Positions 16,407 through 24,577 of a stretch of DNA of 64,000 nucleotides are shown here, piece by piece; position 1 is the first letter of the stretch, and the number at the start of each line of letters is the position of its first letter. A model generated the notes under the pieces. That model had not been told where the DNA came from and searched no databases. It saw nothing but the letters and a program-made list of their open reading frames with translations. The stretch comes from Hydrogenophaga sp. NFH-34 (GTDB lineage: Bacteria; Pseudomonadota; Gammaproteobacteria; Burkholderiales; Burkholderiaceae_C), in the NCBI RefSeq assembly GCF_021401345.1, contig NZ_JACBGE010000008.1:62001-126000 (forward strand), read 5' to 3'. The translations under genes were made by a program, and so were the position numbers.

Positions 16407-17423
16407 ATGTGTGTCGTGTGCGGATGCAGTGACAACAGCCCGGCTCATGCCCGGCAGGTGCAACAGGCCGGCGGTGAACCCGGTGTGGTGACGGTGAACC
16501 CGGCCAGTGGCGATCTGCACTTCGGTGCCGGTGCGGCCCGCGTGTCGGTGCCCGGCATGAGCCAGGAACGGGCGATCAAGCTGGAGACCGACATCCTGGG
16601 CGCCAACAACCGCGTGGCACAGCAGAACCGCGCGCACTTCGCGTCGCACGGCGTGACCGCGCTCAACTTCGTCTCCAGTCCGGGCTCGGGCAAGACCACG
16701 CTGCTGTGCGCGACCATCGAGGCCCTGAAGGCGCGCGACCCGGGCCTGCACGTCGCGGTGATCGAGGGCGACCAGCAGACCAGCTTCGACGCCGACCGCA
16801 TCCGCGCCACCGGCGCGCCAGCCATTCAAGTGAACACGGGCAAGGGCTGCCACCTCGACGCGCCCATGGTGGCCGAGGCGTTTGCGCAACTGCACAGCCA
16901 CGACCATGCGCATTCGCACGACCATGGCCACGATCACGGCCATCACCACAACCATGCGCACGGCCACGGCCACGGCCACGGCCACGGCGGCCGCGACCTG
17001 CTGTTCATCGAGAACGTCGGCAACCTGGTCTGCCCCGCCGTGTGGGACCTGGGCGAAGCCGCCAAGGTGGCCATCCTCTCGGTGACCGAGGGCGAGGACA
17101 AGCCGCTGAAGTACCCCGACATGTTCGCGGCCTCGCAGTTGATGATCCTGAACAAGACCGACCTGCTGCCGCACGTGAAGTTCGACGTGGCGCGCTGCAT
17201 CGAACTCGCCCGGCGCGTGAACCCGTCCATCGAGATCCTGCAGCTCTCGGCCACCACCGGCGAAGGCATGGACGCCTGGCTGCACTGGCTGGACCACGCG
17301 ATGGGTCACGACTACCATCACCACGACCAGGAGCCCGCCGCCGATGAAGCTGCGTTGCGTCAGCGTGTGCAGCAACTCGAAGCCGAACTGGCGAAAGCCC
17401 GGGCAGCGCTGTCGGCCGCCTGA
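16407..17423 (+). CDS. hypB: Hydrogenase nickel GTPase HypB, His-rich loop inside the G domain
   Basis: A 338-residue GTPase that delivers nickel with HypA. The N-terminus has the high-affinity site CVVCGC (residues 2-7), then the P-loop SPGSGKTT (91-98), EGDQQTS, the metal-site GKGCHLDA and, near the end, the NKTD specificity loop. A His/Asp/Gly stretch of about 32 residues (163-194) lies between GKGCHLDA and [10 protein letters not shown], within the GTPase domain, whereas in many HypB proteins the His-rich part lies between the Cys motif and the G domain. A second His patch ([10 protein letters not shown]) and a short C-terminal coiled coil follow. Nickel storage is the usual role of such stretches. 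Confidence 0.96.
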   Translation: MCVVCGCSDNSPAHARQVQQAGGEPGVVTVNPASGDLHFGAGAARVSVPGMSQERAIKLETDILGANNRVAQQNRAHFASHGVTALNFVSSPGSGKTTLLCATIEALKARDPGLHVAVIEGDQQTSFDADRIRATGAPAIQVNTGKGCHLDAPMVAEAFAQLHSHDHAHSHDHGHDHGHHHNHAHGHGHGHGHGGRDLLFIENVGNLVCPAVWDLGEAAKVAILSVTEGEDKPLKYPDMFAASQLMILNKTDLLPHVKFDVARCIELARRVNPSIEILQLSATTGEGMDAWLHWLDHAMGHDYHHHDQEPAADEAALRQRVQQLEAELAKARAALSAA

Positions 17424-17435
17424 CGGAGCCTGCTC

Positions 17436-18650
17436 ATGACCGCTTCCGTGCTCGCCGTCGGCGCCTGGCTCAAGAACGCGGCCTGCCTGCTGCTGGACGG
17501 GCGCGCGCACTGGTCGCCGGTGCACGGCGACCTCAGCGACCCGGTTGCCTGCGAGGCGCTGGAAGCTTCGGTGCAGGCGCTGCTCCGGCAGGCCGCAGCC
17601 GCCGGGGCACCGGTGCAGGCCATCGCGCACGACCTGCACCCCGACTTTTTCAGCACCCAGTTGGCCATCGCCACCGCCCACGCGCTGGGTGTGCCCGCGA
17701 TCGGCGTGCAGCACCACCATGCCCACCTGGCCGCCGTCGTGGCCGAGCACGGCATTGACGGACCGGTGGTCGGCCTTGCGCTCGATGGCGTGGGGCTGGG
17801 CACAAAAGCAGACACCCCCTGCCAGGCTTCGCCGGTGTCCCCGCCGGGGGAGCGCCGTTCTGGGGGCGGCCCGGCGAACAGCTTCACCGCCTGGGGCGGT
17901 GAACTGCTGGGGCTCGACGGCGCCCGCTGGCAACGCCTCGGGCACCTGTTTCCGCTGGCCCTGCCGGGGGGCGACCGCGCCGCGCGCGAACCCTGGCGCA
18001 TGGCCGCGAGCGCGTTGCACGCCAGCGGTCGGGGCGATCGGATCGTGCCGCGCTTCGGGGTGGTGGTCGGTGAACCCCTGGCCGCCGGCGTGCGCCAGAT
18101 GCTCGACCGTGGCCTGAACAGCCCGTTCACCAGCAGCACCGGGCGCTGGTTCGACGCTGCTGCTGCCGCGCTCGGCCTGTGCCTGCGCCAGCACGACGAG
18201 GCCGAGGCGGCGATCGCGCTCGAACAGGCCGCCGCCCGCGCGCTCGCGCGGCAGCCCGATCTGCCGCCACTGCCCGGCGCCCGCGCCGACCGTGCGGGCG
18301 TGCTGGACCTGCGCCCCTTGCTGGCACCGCTGTTCGACGCCACCGACACCGACGCGGCCGCCGCCGGCTTCCACCTCGGCCTGGCCGATGCGCTGGCCAC
18401 CTGGCTGACCGATGCCGCACGCCGCACCGGCACCACCACCGCGGTGCTCGGTGGTGGCTGCTTTTTCAACCGCATCCTGCGCGAGCATGTGGTGCGGCGG
18501 CTGGCGGCTGCGGGGCTGGCGGTGTACCTGCCCGGCGCCTCAGGCTGCGGCGACGCCGGTCTGGCCCTCGGCCAGGCCTGGGTGGCCGCGCAGCATGTTC
18601 AGACCCCCCAAGCAGAACCCCACGTTGAGGAGACCGTTTCATGTGCCTAG
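17436..18650 (+). CDS. hypF: Short HypF (Kae1-like carbamoyltransferase domain only)
   Basis: A 404-residue protein corresponding to the C-terminal Kae1/HypF domain of the usual roughly 750-residue carbamoyltransferase. The metal-site VQHHHAH (91-97), AHDLHPDF and GGGCFFNRIL are present; the acylphosphatase, zinc-finger and YrdC domains are absent. C. necator carries a similarly short HypF1 beside a full-length HypF2, so a complete copy may lie elsewhere. Residues about 124-150 (starting TKADTPC) interrupt the normal passage from DGVGLGT to WGGELL and coincide with a type B repeat at 17812-17878. It overlaps hypC by ten bases. Confidence 0.92.
   Translation: MTASVLAVGAWLKNAACLLLDGRAHWSPVHGDLSDPVACEALEASVQALLRQAAAAGAPVQAIAHDLHPDFFSTQLAIATAHALGVPAIGVQHHHAHLAAVVAEHGIDGPVVGLALDGVGLGTKADTPCQASPVSPPGERRSGGGPANSFTAWGGELLGLDGARWQRLGHLFPLALPGGDRAAREPWRMAASALHASGRGDRIVPRFGVVVGEPLAAGVRQMLDRGLNSPFTSSTGRWFDAAAAALGLCLRQHDEAEAAIALEQAAARALARQPDLPPLPGARADRAGVLDLRPLLAPLFDATDTDAAAAGFHLGLADALATWLTDAARRTGTTTAVLGGGCFFNRILREHVVRRLAAAGLAVYLPGASGCGDAGLALGQAWVAAQHVQTPQAEPHVEETVSCA
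17812..17878 (-). repeat. Type B GC-rich repeat inside hypF (reverse orientation)
   Basis: Read on the minus strand this segment begins GCCGGGCCGCCCC and ends in a G-tract, like the type B repeats at 18880, 19514 and 57966. It adds about 27 codons to hypF without a stop or frameshift, between DGVGLGT and TAWGGELL. The match is weaker than among the other copies. Confidence 0.55.
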
Positions 18651-18961
18651 CCATTCCCGCGCTGCTGGTGGAAAAGCGCGCCCACGACCAGGCCCTGGTC
18701 GAGCTGGGCGGCATCCGCAAGCCCATTTCCATCGCCCTCGTGCCCGAAGCGAACGTGGGCGACTACGTCATCGTGCACGTGGGCCATGCCATCGGCCTGC
18801 TCGACCCCGAAGAGGCGCACAAGACCCTGGCCCTGTTCGCTGAAATGCAGTCGCGCACGGCGGAGGTGTCAGACATGAGACCCAGCGCCGGGCCGCCCCA
18901 AGCTGGGTCAGCCCCCTTGGGGGGCAGCGAACACCATGAAATGGGGAGCGTGGGGGTATGA
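18641..18961 (+). CDS. hypC: HypC hydrogenase chaperone with repeat-derived C-terminus
   Basis: A 106-residue HypC. MCLAIPALL at the start supplies the catalytic Cys2; the SH3-like core runs to about residue 78 (EEAHKTLALFAEM). HypC and HypD together assemble and carry the Fe(CN)2CO unit. The last 28 residues (from MRPSAGPPQAG) are read from a type B intergenic repeat, so this protein is longer than most HypC homologues. The ATG lies inside the end of hypF, and the stop overlaps the ATG of hypD. Confidence 0.95.
   Translation: MCLAIPALLVEKRAHDQALVELGGIRKPISIALVPEANVGDYVIVHVGHAIGLLDPEEAHKTLALFAEMQSRTAEVSDMRPSAGPPQAGSAPLGGSEHHEMGSVGV
18880..18957 (+). repeat. Type B GC-rich repeat forming the hypC 3' end
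   Basis: Contains GCGCCGGGCCGCCCCAAGCT, CAGCCCCCTTGGGGGGCAGC and GGGGAGCGTGGGGG in order, as in the copy inside radA. The hypC frame runs through it and the hypD start codon lies at its edge. It encodes RPSAGP and SAPLGGS, similar to the peptide encoded by the copy in hypD. Confidence 0.85.
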
Positions 18962-20193
18962 AATACATCGACGAATTCCGCGATGGGGCGCTGGCGAAAC
19001 ACATCGCCGAGCGCATTGCCGCCGAAGTGAAGCCCGATCACCACTACCGCTTCATGGAGTTCTGCGGCGGCCACACCCACGCCATCAGCCGCTACGGCGT
19101 GCTGGAGCTGCTGCCGCCCAACGTGCGCATGATCCACGGCCCGGGCTGCCCGGTCTGCGTGCTGCCCATCGGCCGCGTGGACCTGGCGATCGAGCTGGCG
19201 CTGCAGCACGACGTGATCCTCTGCACCTACGGCGACACCCTGCGCGTGCCGGCCTCCGGCGGCCTCTCGCTGACCAAGGCCAAGGCGCGCGGCGGCGACA
19301 TCCGCATGGTCTATTCGGCCGGCGACGCGCTGCAGATGGCGCGCGACAACCCGGAAAAGCAGGTGGTCTTCTTCGCCATCGGCTTCGAAACCACCACGCC
19401 GCCGACGGCGCTGGTCATCCGCGATGCGGCGCGTGAAGGCCTGAAGAACTTCAGCGTGATGTGCAGCCACGTGCTCACGCCGCCCGCGATCCGCGCGATC
19501 CTCGATGGTGGCCGACCCAGTGCCGGGCCGTCCCCAGCTGTGTCAGCCCCCTCGGGGGGCAGCGACCCATGCGAAGCAGGGGAGCGTGGGGGCCATGGTT
19601 CGCATGAGACGGCGGAGATCGAAGGCTTCGTCGGCCCGGCGCATGTGAGCGTGGTGATCGGCTCCGACCCGTACGCGAAGTTCGCGCAGGAATACCAGAA
19701 GCCCGTCGTCATCGCCGGCTTCGAGCCGCTGGACGTGCTGCAGGCCATTCTGATGCTGGTGCGCCAGGTCAACGAAGGCCGCGCCGAGGTGGAGAACGAG
19801 TTCACCCGCGCCGTCACGCCCCACGGCAACCTGAATGCGCAGGCCGTGATGGACGACGTGTTCGAACTGCGCGAGGCCTTCGAGTGGCGCGGCCTGGGCA
19901 CCATGCCGCACTCGGCCCTGCAGATCCGCGAGAAATACCGCGAGTACGACGCCGAACACCGCTTCAACCTGGGCTACCGCAGCGTGCCCGACAACAAGGC
20001 CTGCGAGTGCGGCGCCATCCTGCGCGGCGTCAAGGAGCCGCGCGACTGCAAGATCTTCGGCACCGTCTGCACGCCCGAAAACCCGATCGGTTCCTGCATG
20101 GTGTCCAGCGAAGGCGCCTGCGCCGCGCACTACACCTACGGGCGCTTCCGGGATATCCCGGTGGTGGCCGCCACCGAAGGGGCCGAAGCATGA
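18958..20193 (+). CDS. hypD: Hydrogenase maturation protein HypD with an in-frame repeat insert
   Basis: Fe-S protein that, with HypC, receives cyanide from HypE and CO to build Fe(CN)2CO. Conserved motifs are EFCGGHTH (34-41), GPGCPVC (61-67), GFETTTP (142-148) and the C-terminal cluster region with CECGAILRG and GSCMVSSEGAC. The protein is 411 residues, about 35 longer than expected. The excess, about residues 185-219 (from GRPSAGPSPAVSA), sits between PPAIRAILD and IEGFVGPAHV and is encoded by a type B repeat at 19514-19592 plus a short flank. Whether the insert is a tolerated surface loop is unknown. Confidence 0.96.
   Translation: MKYIDEFRDGALAKHIAERIAAEVKPDHHYRFMEFCGGHTHAISRYGVLELLPPNVRMIHGPGCPVCVLPIGRVDLAIELALQHDVILCTYGDTLRVPASGGLSLTKAKARGGDIRMVYSAGDALQMARDNPEKQVVFFAIGFETTTPPTALVIRDAAREGLKNFSVMCSHVLTPPAIRAILDGGRPSAGPSPAVSAPSGGSDPCEAGERGGHGSHETAEIEGFVGPAHVSVVIGSDPYAKFAQEYQKPVVIAGFEPLDVLQAILMLVRQVNEGRAEVENEFTRAVTPHGNLNAQAVMDDVFELREAFEWRGLGTMPHSALQIREKYREYDAEHRFNLGYRSVPDNKACECGAILRGVKEPRDCKIFGTVCTPENPIGSCMVSSEGACAAHYTYGRFRDIPVVAATEGAEA
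19514..19592 (+). repeat. Type B GC-rich repeat inserted in frame in hypD
   Basis: Contains GTGCCGGGCCGTCCCCAGCT, CAGCCCCCTCGGGGGGCAGC and GGGGAGCGTGGGGG, aligned with the copies in hypC and radA. It is read as SAPSGGSDPCEAGERGG; the radA copy is read in the same frame as AAPSGGSGPRAAGERGG. Confidence 0.85.
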
Positions 20194-21302
20194 GAGTCGA
20201 CCACGACAACCCGCCCCCGAGCCCGCCGAACCAGGCCAGCACCGTGAAGAAAACCTACACCCGCCCGCTGGACATCCGACACGGCCGCATCGACATGGGC
20301 CACGGCGCCGGTGGCAAGGCGGCGGCGCAACTGATCGAGGAACTGTTCCTGCCCGCGCTGGACAACCCCTTCCTGCGCCAGGGCGACGACGGCGCTGCGC
20401 TGCCGCTGCCCACCTTGGCCAACGGTGCCGGCCAGCTGGTGATGGCGACCGACGGCCACGTGGTTTCGCCCATCTTCTTCCCCGGTGGCGACCTCGGTTG
20501 CCTGGCGGTGCACGGCACGGTCAACGACGTGGCGATGATGGGCGCCACGCCGCTGTACCTGAGCGCCAGCTTCATCATCGAAGAAGGCTACCCGCTGGCC
20601 GACCTGCAGCGCATCGTGCAGAGCCTGGGCGCTGCGGCGCGCGAAGCCGGCGTGCCGGTGGTCACGGGCGACACCAAGGTGGTGGAAAAAGGCAAGGGCG
20701 ACGGCGTCTTCATCAGCACCACCGGTGTCGGCCTGCTGGCGCCGGGCGTGTCGGTCGGTGGCAAGAACGCGCGGGCGGGTGACGTGATCCTGCTCTCCGG
20801 CACCATCGGCGACCACGGCGTGGCCGTGCTCTCCCAGCGCGAATCGCTGGCCTTCGAGACCACGATCGAAAGCGACACCGCCGCGCTGCACACGCTGGTG
20901 GCCGACCTCATGGCCGCAGTACCCGGCGCGGTGCGCGTGCTGCGCGACCCCACGCGCGGCGGCCTGGCCACCACGCTCAACGAAATCGCGCGCCAGTCCG
21001 GCGTCGGCATGCGCCTGCAGGAGGCGGCCATCCCGGTCAAGCCGCAGGTGGACGCGGCCTGCGAGCTGCTCGGGCTGGACCCGCTGTACGTGGCCAACGA
21101 GGGCAAGCTGATCGCCATCGTCGCGCCCGCAGCGGCCGAGGCCGCGCTGGCCGCCTTGCGTGCCCACCCGCTGGGCGCGGACGCGGCACGCATCGGCGAG
21201 GTCACCACCGATGCGCACCACTTCGTGCAGATGGACACCCGCTTCGGTGGCCGGCGTGTGGTCGACTGGCTCAGCGGTGAACAGTTGCCCAGAATCTGCT
21301 GA
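20190..21302 (+). CDS. hypE: Hydrogenase maturation protein HypE
   Basis: A 370-residue PurM-like enzyme that dehydrates the carbamoylated C-terminal Cys to a thiocyanate, the source of the CN ligands. The C-terminus is PRIC, with the Cys that HypF modifies. Other family features are GHGAGGKAAAQLIEE near the N-terminus, GDDGAALP, TVNDVAMMGA and RDPTRGGLATTLNE. It overlaps hypD by four bases. The first 20 residues (PPPSPPNQA) are an extra leader, and a downstream start is possible. Confidence 0.96.
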   Translation: MRVDHDNPPPSPPNQASTVKKTYTRPLDIRHGRIDMGHGAGGKAAAQLIEELFLPALDNPFLRQGDDGAALPLPTLANGAGQLVMATDGHVVSPIFFPGGDLGCLAVHGTVNDVAMMGATPLYLSASFIIEEGYPLADLQRIVQSLGAAAREAGVPVVTGDTKVVEKGKGDGVFISTTGVGLLAPGVSVGGKNARAGDVILLSGTIGDHGVAVLSQRESLAFETTIESDTAALHTLVADLMAAVPGAVRVLRDPTRGGLATTLNEIARQSGVGMRLQEAAIPVKPQVDAACELLGLDPLYVANEGKLIAIVAPAAAEAALAALRAHPLGADAARIGEVTTDAHHFVQMDTRFGGRRVVDWLSGEQLPRIC

Positions 21303-21382
21303 AGCCGCCGCGTCGCCAGCGGCGACGAAGGCGCCGGCAGCAGACGGCAAGCGCAGTCGACAGAAGATCACGAGGAGACGGC

Positions 21383-21916
21383 ATGGCGAATCCGGTGTTT
21401 CGCAAGACCGATGCGGGGCGGGCCGAAATCGGCCTGCGCCGGGCGGGCCTGTCGCCGGTGACCCGCCGCGTGCTCATCCTGGTCAAGGGGCGCGAAGGCG
21501 TGGCGGCGTTGTCGGCACTGGGGTTGCCCGATCTGCCGGAGCACCTGGCGCTGTTGCGGGAACGCGGCTTCATCGAACCCGACGCCGTGCCCGCTCCGGA
21601 ACCTGCGCCCGCAGCGCCGCCGGCCGCGGTCGCCGAGCCGGTGGCTGCCCCGCAGGCACCCGCCGAGCCCGTTGCGGCGTGGCCGCCCGAACCCTCGCCC
21701 GACGAGGCCGAGGCGGTGCTGGGCCTGCAGCGCCAGGCCTTCCGGCGCTTGCGCCAGCACTTTGGTCCCGACACCGCCACCATCGCCGAGGCGATGCTGG
21801 CGGCCCGCAGCCTGGCCCAGTTCCGGGCGGCGGTGAGCGCGCTCGAACCCCGGCTCTCGATCCACCTGGGGCGGCGCGAGGCGGCCCGTGAAGTGGGTGT
21901 CTTGCGCGGCGGCTGA
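21383..21916 (+). CDS. Uncharacterised Ala/Pro-rich protein at the hypX position
   Basis: A 177-residue protein from ATG 21383 with a GAGGAG ribosome binding site. The N-terminal part (VTRRVLILVKGREGVAALSA, then LALLRERGFIE) resembles a winged-helix fold, the centre is Ala/Pro/Glu low complexity (about 65-105), and the C-terminus is helical. No metal-binding or catalytic motif was recognised. It lies between hypE and hoxA, where C. necator has hypX; it is far too short to be HypX and shows no similarity to it. Function unknown, and a link to hydrogenase is by location only. Confidence 0.75.
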   Translation: MANPVFRKTDAGRAEIGLRRAGLSPVTRRVLILVKGREGVAALSALGLPDLPEHLALLRERGFIEPDAVPAPEPAPAAPPAAVAEPVAAPQAPAEPVAAWPPEPSPDEAEAVLGLQRQAFRRLRQHFGPDTATIAEAMLAARSLAQFRAAVSALEPRLSIHLGRREAAREVGVLRGG

Positions 21917-21987
21917 CGCTGGCCGATCTGGCCGGCCGCTCCCTACAATGGGCCTGCTCCCGTCTTCCCCAAACGCCCCCGAATTCC

Positions 21988-23442
21988 GTGACCTCTCCCC
22001 TGATCCACGACGCCTTGCCCACCGTGCTGGTGGTGGACGACGAGGTGCGCTCGCAAGACGCCATGCGGCGCACGCTCGACGAAGACTTCACCGTCTTCAC
22101 GGCCAGCAGCGCCGACGAGGCGCGTGGCCTGCTGGAGCGCCAGCCCGTCAGCGTGATCCTGTGCGACCAGCGCATGCCGGGCATCACCGGCGTGGCCTTC
22201 CTCAAAGAAGTGCGCGAGCGCTGGCCGGAGGTGGTGCGCATCGTCATCTCGGGCTACACCGACAGCGAAGACATCATTGCCGGCATCAACGAGGCTGGCA
22301 TCTACCAGTACATCCTCAAGCCCTGGTCTCCCGACCACCTGCTGGAGGCGGTGCGCAACGCCGTGGAGGCGCAGACCCTGCAGCGCCAGACCAGCCGGCT
22401 TGATCTGGAGCTGCGCACCAGCACGCGCGTACTGCGCCAGCGCACCGCACGCCAGGTGGTGCAGGCGCGCCACCACTTCGGGTTCGAACGCATCGTGCGC
22501 GCGGCCGGCAGCCCGCTCGAACTGGTCTGCGCCATGGCCGAGCGCGCGGCGCGTTACGACCTGCCCGTGCTGGTGCTGGGCGAGTCGGGCACGGGCAAGG
22601 AACTGCTGGCGCGGGCCATCCACTACGCGTCGCCGCGGCTGGAAGGGCCGTTCGAGGTGGAAAACTGCGCCGCCATTCCCGACACGCTGCTCGAATCCGA
22701 ACTCTTCGGCCACAAGCGCGGCGCTTTCACCGGCGCCTACGAAGACCACGCCGGGCTGTTCCAGCGCGCCGACGGCGGCACTGTGTTCCTCGACGAAATC
22801 GGTGAAACCTCGCCGGCGTTCCAGGTCAAGCTGCTGCGCGTGCTGCAGGAAGGCGAAGTGCGCCCGGTGGGCGCGGCGCGGCCGGTGCCGGTGGACGTGC
22901 GCATCATCGCAGCGACCCACCGCCAGCTCGAACAGCGCGTGCACGACGGCCTGTTCCGCGAGGACCTGTACTACCGGCTGGCCGGGGTCACGCTGACCGT
23001 GCCGCCGCTGCGCGCGCGGGTGGCCGACATCGCGCCCATTGCGCACCAGATCGTGCAGGACGTGGCGCGCGAACTCGGCCATCCCGGGGCGGTCCTGCCC
23101 GACGAGACCCTGGCCTGCCTGCTGGCCTATCCCTGGCCCGGCAACATCCGCGAACTGCGCAACGAAATCGCCCGCGCCATGGCCTTGCACGACGGCACCG
23201 AACTGCCGCCCGGCGCGTTCTCTGCGCGGGTCCTGCAGGGGCGGGCGGTCGGTGGCGGCGACCTGGTGTCGGCGTTGCCTGCCAACGGCACCCTGACCGA
23301 GCGGCTGGACGTGATCGAGGCCATGGTGCTGCGCGAGACCCTGTTGCGCCACCGCTGGAACAAGACCCGTACCGCCGCGGAACTGGGTTTGTCCCGCGTC
23401 GGCTTGCGGGCCAAGATGCAACGTTTCGGGCTGGAAAAATGA
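21988..23442 (+). CDS. hoxA: HoxA, NtrC-family sigma-54 activator of hydrogenase genes
   Basis: A 484-residue response regulator: receiver domain (about 10-130, phospho-acceptor Asp60 in LCDQRMPG), AAA+ domain with Walker A GESGTGKE (about 197-204), GAFTGA loop (about 245) and Walker B GTVFLDEIGE, then a Fis-type helix-turn-helix (TRTAAELGLSRVGLRAKMQ). GAFTGA contacts sigma-54, matching the -24/-12 promoter before hoxK. In C. necator HoxA is active when not phosphorylated, and HoxJ phosphorylates it when H2 is absent. The start is GTG 21988. Confidence 0.95.
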   Translation: MTSPLIHDALPTVLVVDDEVRSQDAMRRTLDEDFTVFTASSADEARGLLERQPVSVILCDQRMPGITGVAFLKEVRERWPEVVRIVISGYTDSEDIIAGINEAGIYQYILKPWSPDHLLEAVRNAVEAQTLQRQTSRLDLELRTSTRVLRQRTARQVVQARHHFGFERIVRAAGSPLELVCAMAERAARYDLPVLVLGESGTGKELLARAIHYASPRLEGPFEVENCAAIPDTLLESELFGHKRGAFTGAYEDHAGLFQRADGGTVFLDEIGETSPAFQVKLLRVLQEGEVRPVGAARPVPVDVRIIAATHRQLEQRVHDGLFREDLYYRLAGVTLTVPPLRARVADIAPIAHQIVQDVARELGHPGAVLPDETLACLLAYPWPGNIRELRNEIARAMALHDGTELPPGAFSARVLQGRAVGGGDLVSALPANGTLTERLDVIEAMVLRETLLRHRWNKTRTAAELGLSRVGLRAKMQRFGLEK

Positions 23443-23563
23443 GCATCGCCCACACGGTCTCCGCGCGGGCCTCGGCCCGGCTGCTGAAAGGCGCCACCTT
23501 GCCGTCCCGCACCGACGGACCGGTGAGCGGCCGGCGCCGGCCGCCATCTGCCGGAGCGCGGGT

Positions 23564-24577
23564 ATGAGCCGGGCACTGCCGCTCAATGTCCTGTGGCTGC
23601 AGAGTGGGGGCTGTGGCGGCTGCAGCATGTCGCTGCTGTGTGCCGACACCCCCGACTTCCAGGGCCATCTGCGCGACGCCGGCATCCACCTGCTCTGGCA
23701 CCCCTCGCTGTCGCTGGGCAGCGGCGACGAGGTGCTGGCCCTGCTGCAGTCGGTGCTCGACGGGCAGACGCGGCTGGACGCCCTGTGCGTCGAAGGCTCG
23801 TTGCTGCGCGGCCCGAACGGCACCGGGCGCTTCCACATGCTGGCCGGGACCGGTTTGCCCATGATCGACTGGGTGCGTGAACTCGCTGCCCGTGCGCGCC
23901 ATGTGGTCGCCATCGGCAGTTGCGCCGCCTGGGGCGGCATCACCGCCGGCGGCGACAACCCCACCGATGCCTGCGGCCTGCAGTACGACGACGACCGGCC
24001 CGGGGGACTGCTGGGCGCCGATTTCCGCGCCGCCGGGGGGCTGCCGGTGATCAACGTGGCCGGCTGTCCCACGCACCCCGGCTGGGTGGTCGACACGCTG
24101 ATGACGCTGGCCGCGGGGGAGCTGGCGCCCGCCGATCTCGATCCGCTGGGCCGGCCGCGTTTCTACGCCGACCAGCTCGTGCACCACGGCTGCACGCGCA
24201 ACGAGTACTACGAGTTCAAGGCCAGCGCCGAAAAGCCGTCCGATCTCGGCTGCATGATGGAGCACATGGGCTGCAAGGGCACCCAGGTGCATGCCGACTG
24301 CAACACGCGGCTGTGGAACGGCGAAGGCTCCTGCACGCGCGGTGGCTACGCCTGCATCGCCTGCACCGAGCCGGGCTTCCAGGAACCCGGTCACCCGTTC
24401 CATGAAACGCCCAAGCTCGCCGGCATCCCCATTGGCCTGCCCACCGACATGCCCAAGGCCTGGTTTGTCGCGCTGGCCTCGCTGTCCAAGAGCGCGACGC
24501 CCCGGCGCGTGAAGGAAAACGCCACCGCCGACCACCTGGTGGTCAAGCCGGCCATCCGCAAAACGAGGTTGAAATGA
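23564..24577 (+). CDS. hoxB: Regulatory hydrogenase small subunit (H2 sensor)
   Basis: A 337-residue small subunit (HoxB/HupU) of the cytoplasmic hydrogen sensor. Unlike HoxK it has no Tat signal and uses the standard cluster motif SGGCGGCSM (Cys-x-x-Cys) without the extra cysteines. Further cluster ligands are in GSCAAWGG and in the CNTRLW and CIACTEPG region. The C-terminal tail of about 50 residues (from IPIGLPTDMPK) is the part that in C. necator docks the sensor to HoxJ. The stop overlaps the hoxC ATG. Confidence 0.95.
   Translation: MSRALPLNVLWLQSGGCGGCSMSLLCADTPDFQGHLRDAGIHLLWHPSLSLGSGDEVLALLQSVLDGQTRLDALCVEGSLLRGPNGTGRFHMLAGTGLPMIDWVRELAARARHVVAIGSCAAWGGITAGGDNPTDACGLQYDDDRPGGLLGADFRAAGGLPVINVAGCPTHPGWVVDTLMTLAAGELAPADLDPLGRPRFYADQLVHHGCTRNEYYEFKASAEKPSDLGCMMEHMGCKGTQVHADCNTRLWNGEGSCTRGGYACIACTEPGFQEPGHPFHETPKLAGIPIGLPTDMPKAWFVALASLSKSATPRRVKENATADHLVVKPAIRKTRLK

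Noticed and set aside
16920..16990. Tandem repeat-like CAC/GGC pattern, possible short tandem repeat
   Set aside because: It is the codon pattern of the His/Gly-rich loop of HypB and not a separate DNA repeat element.
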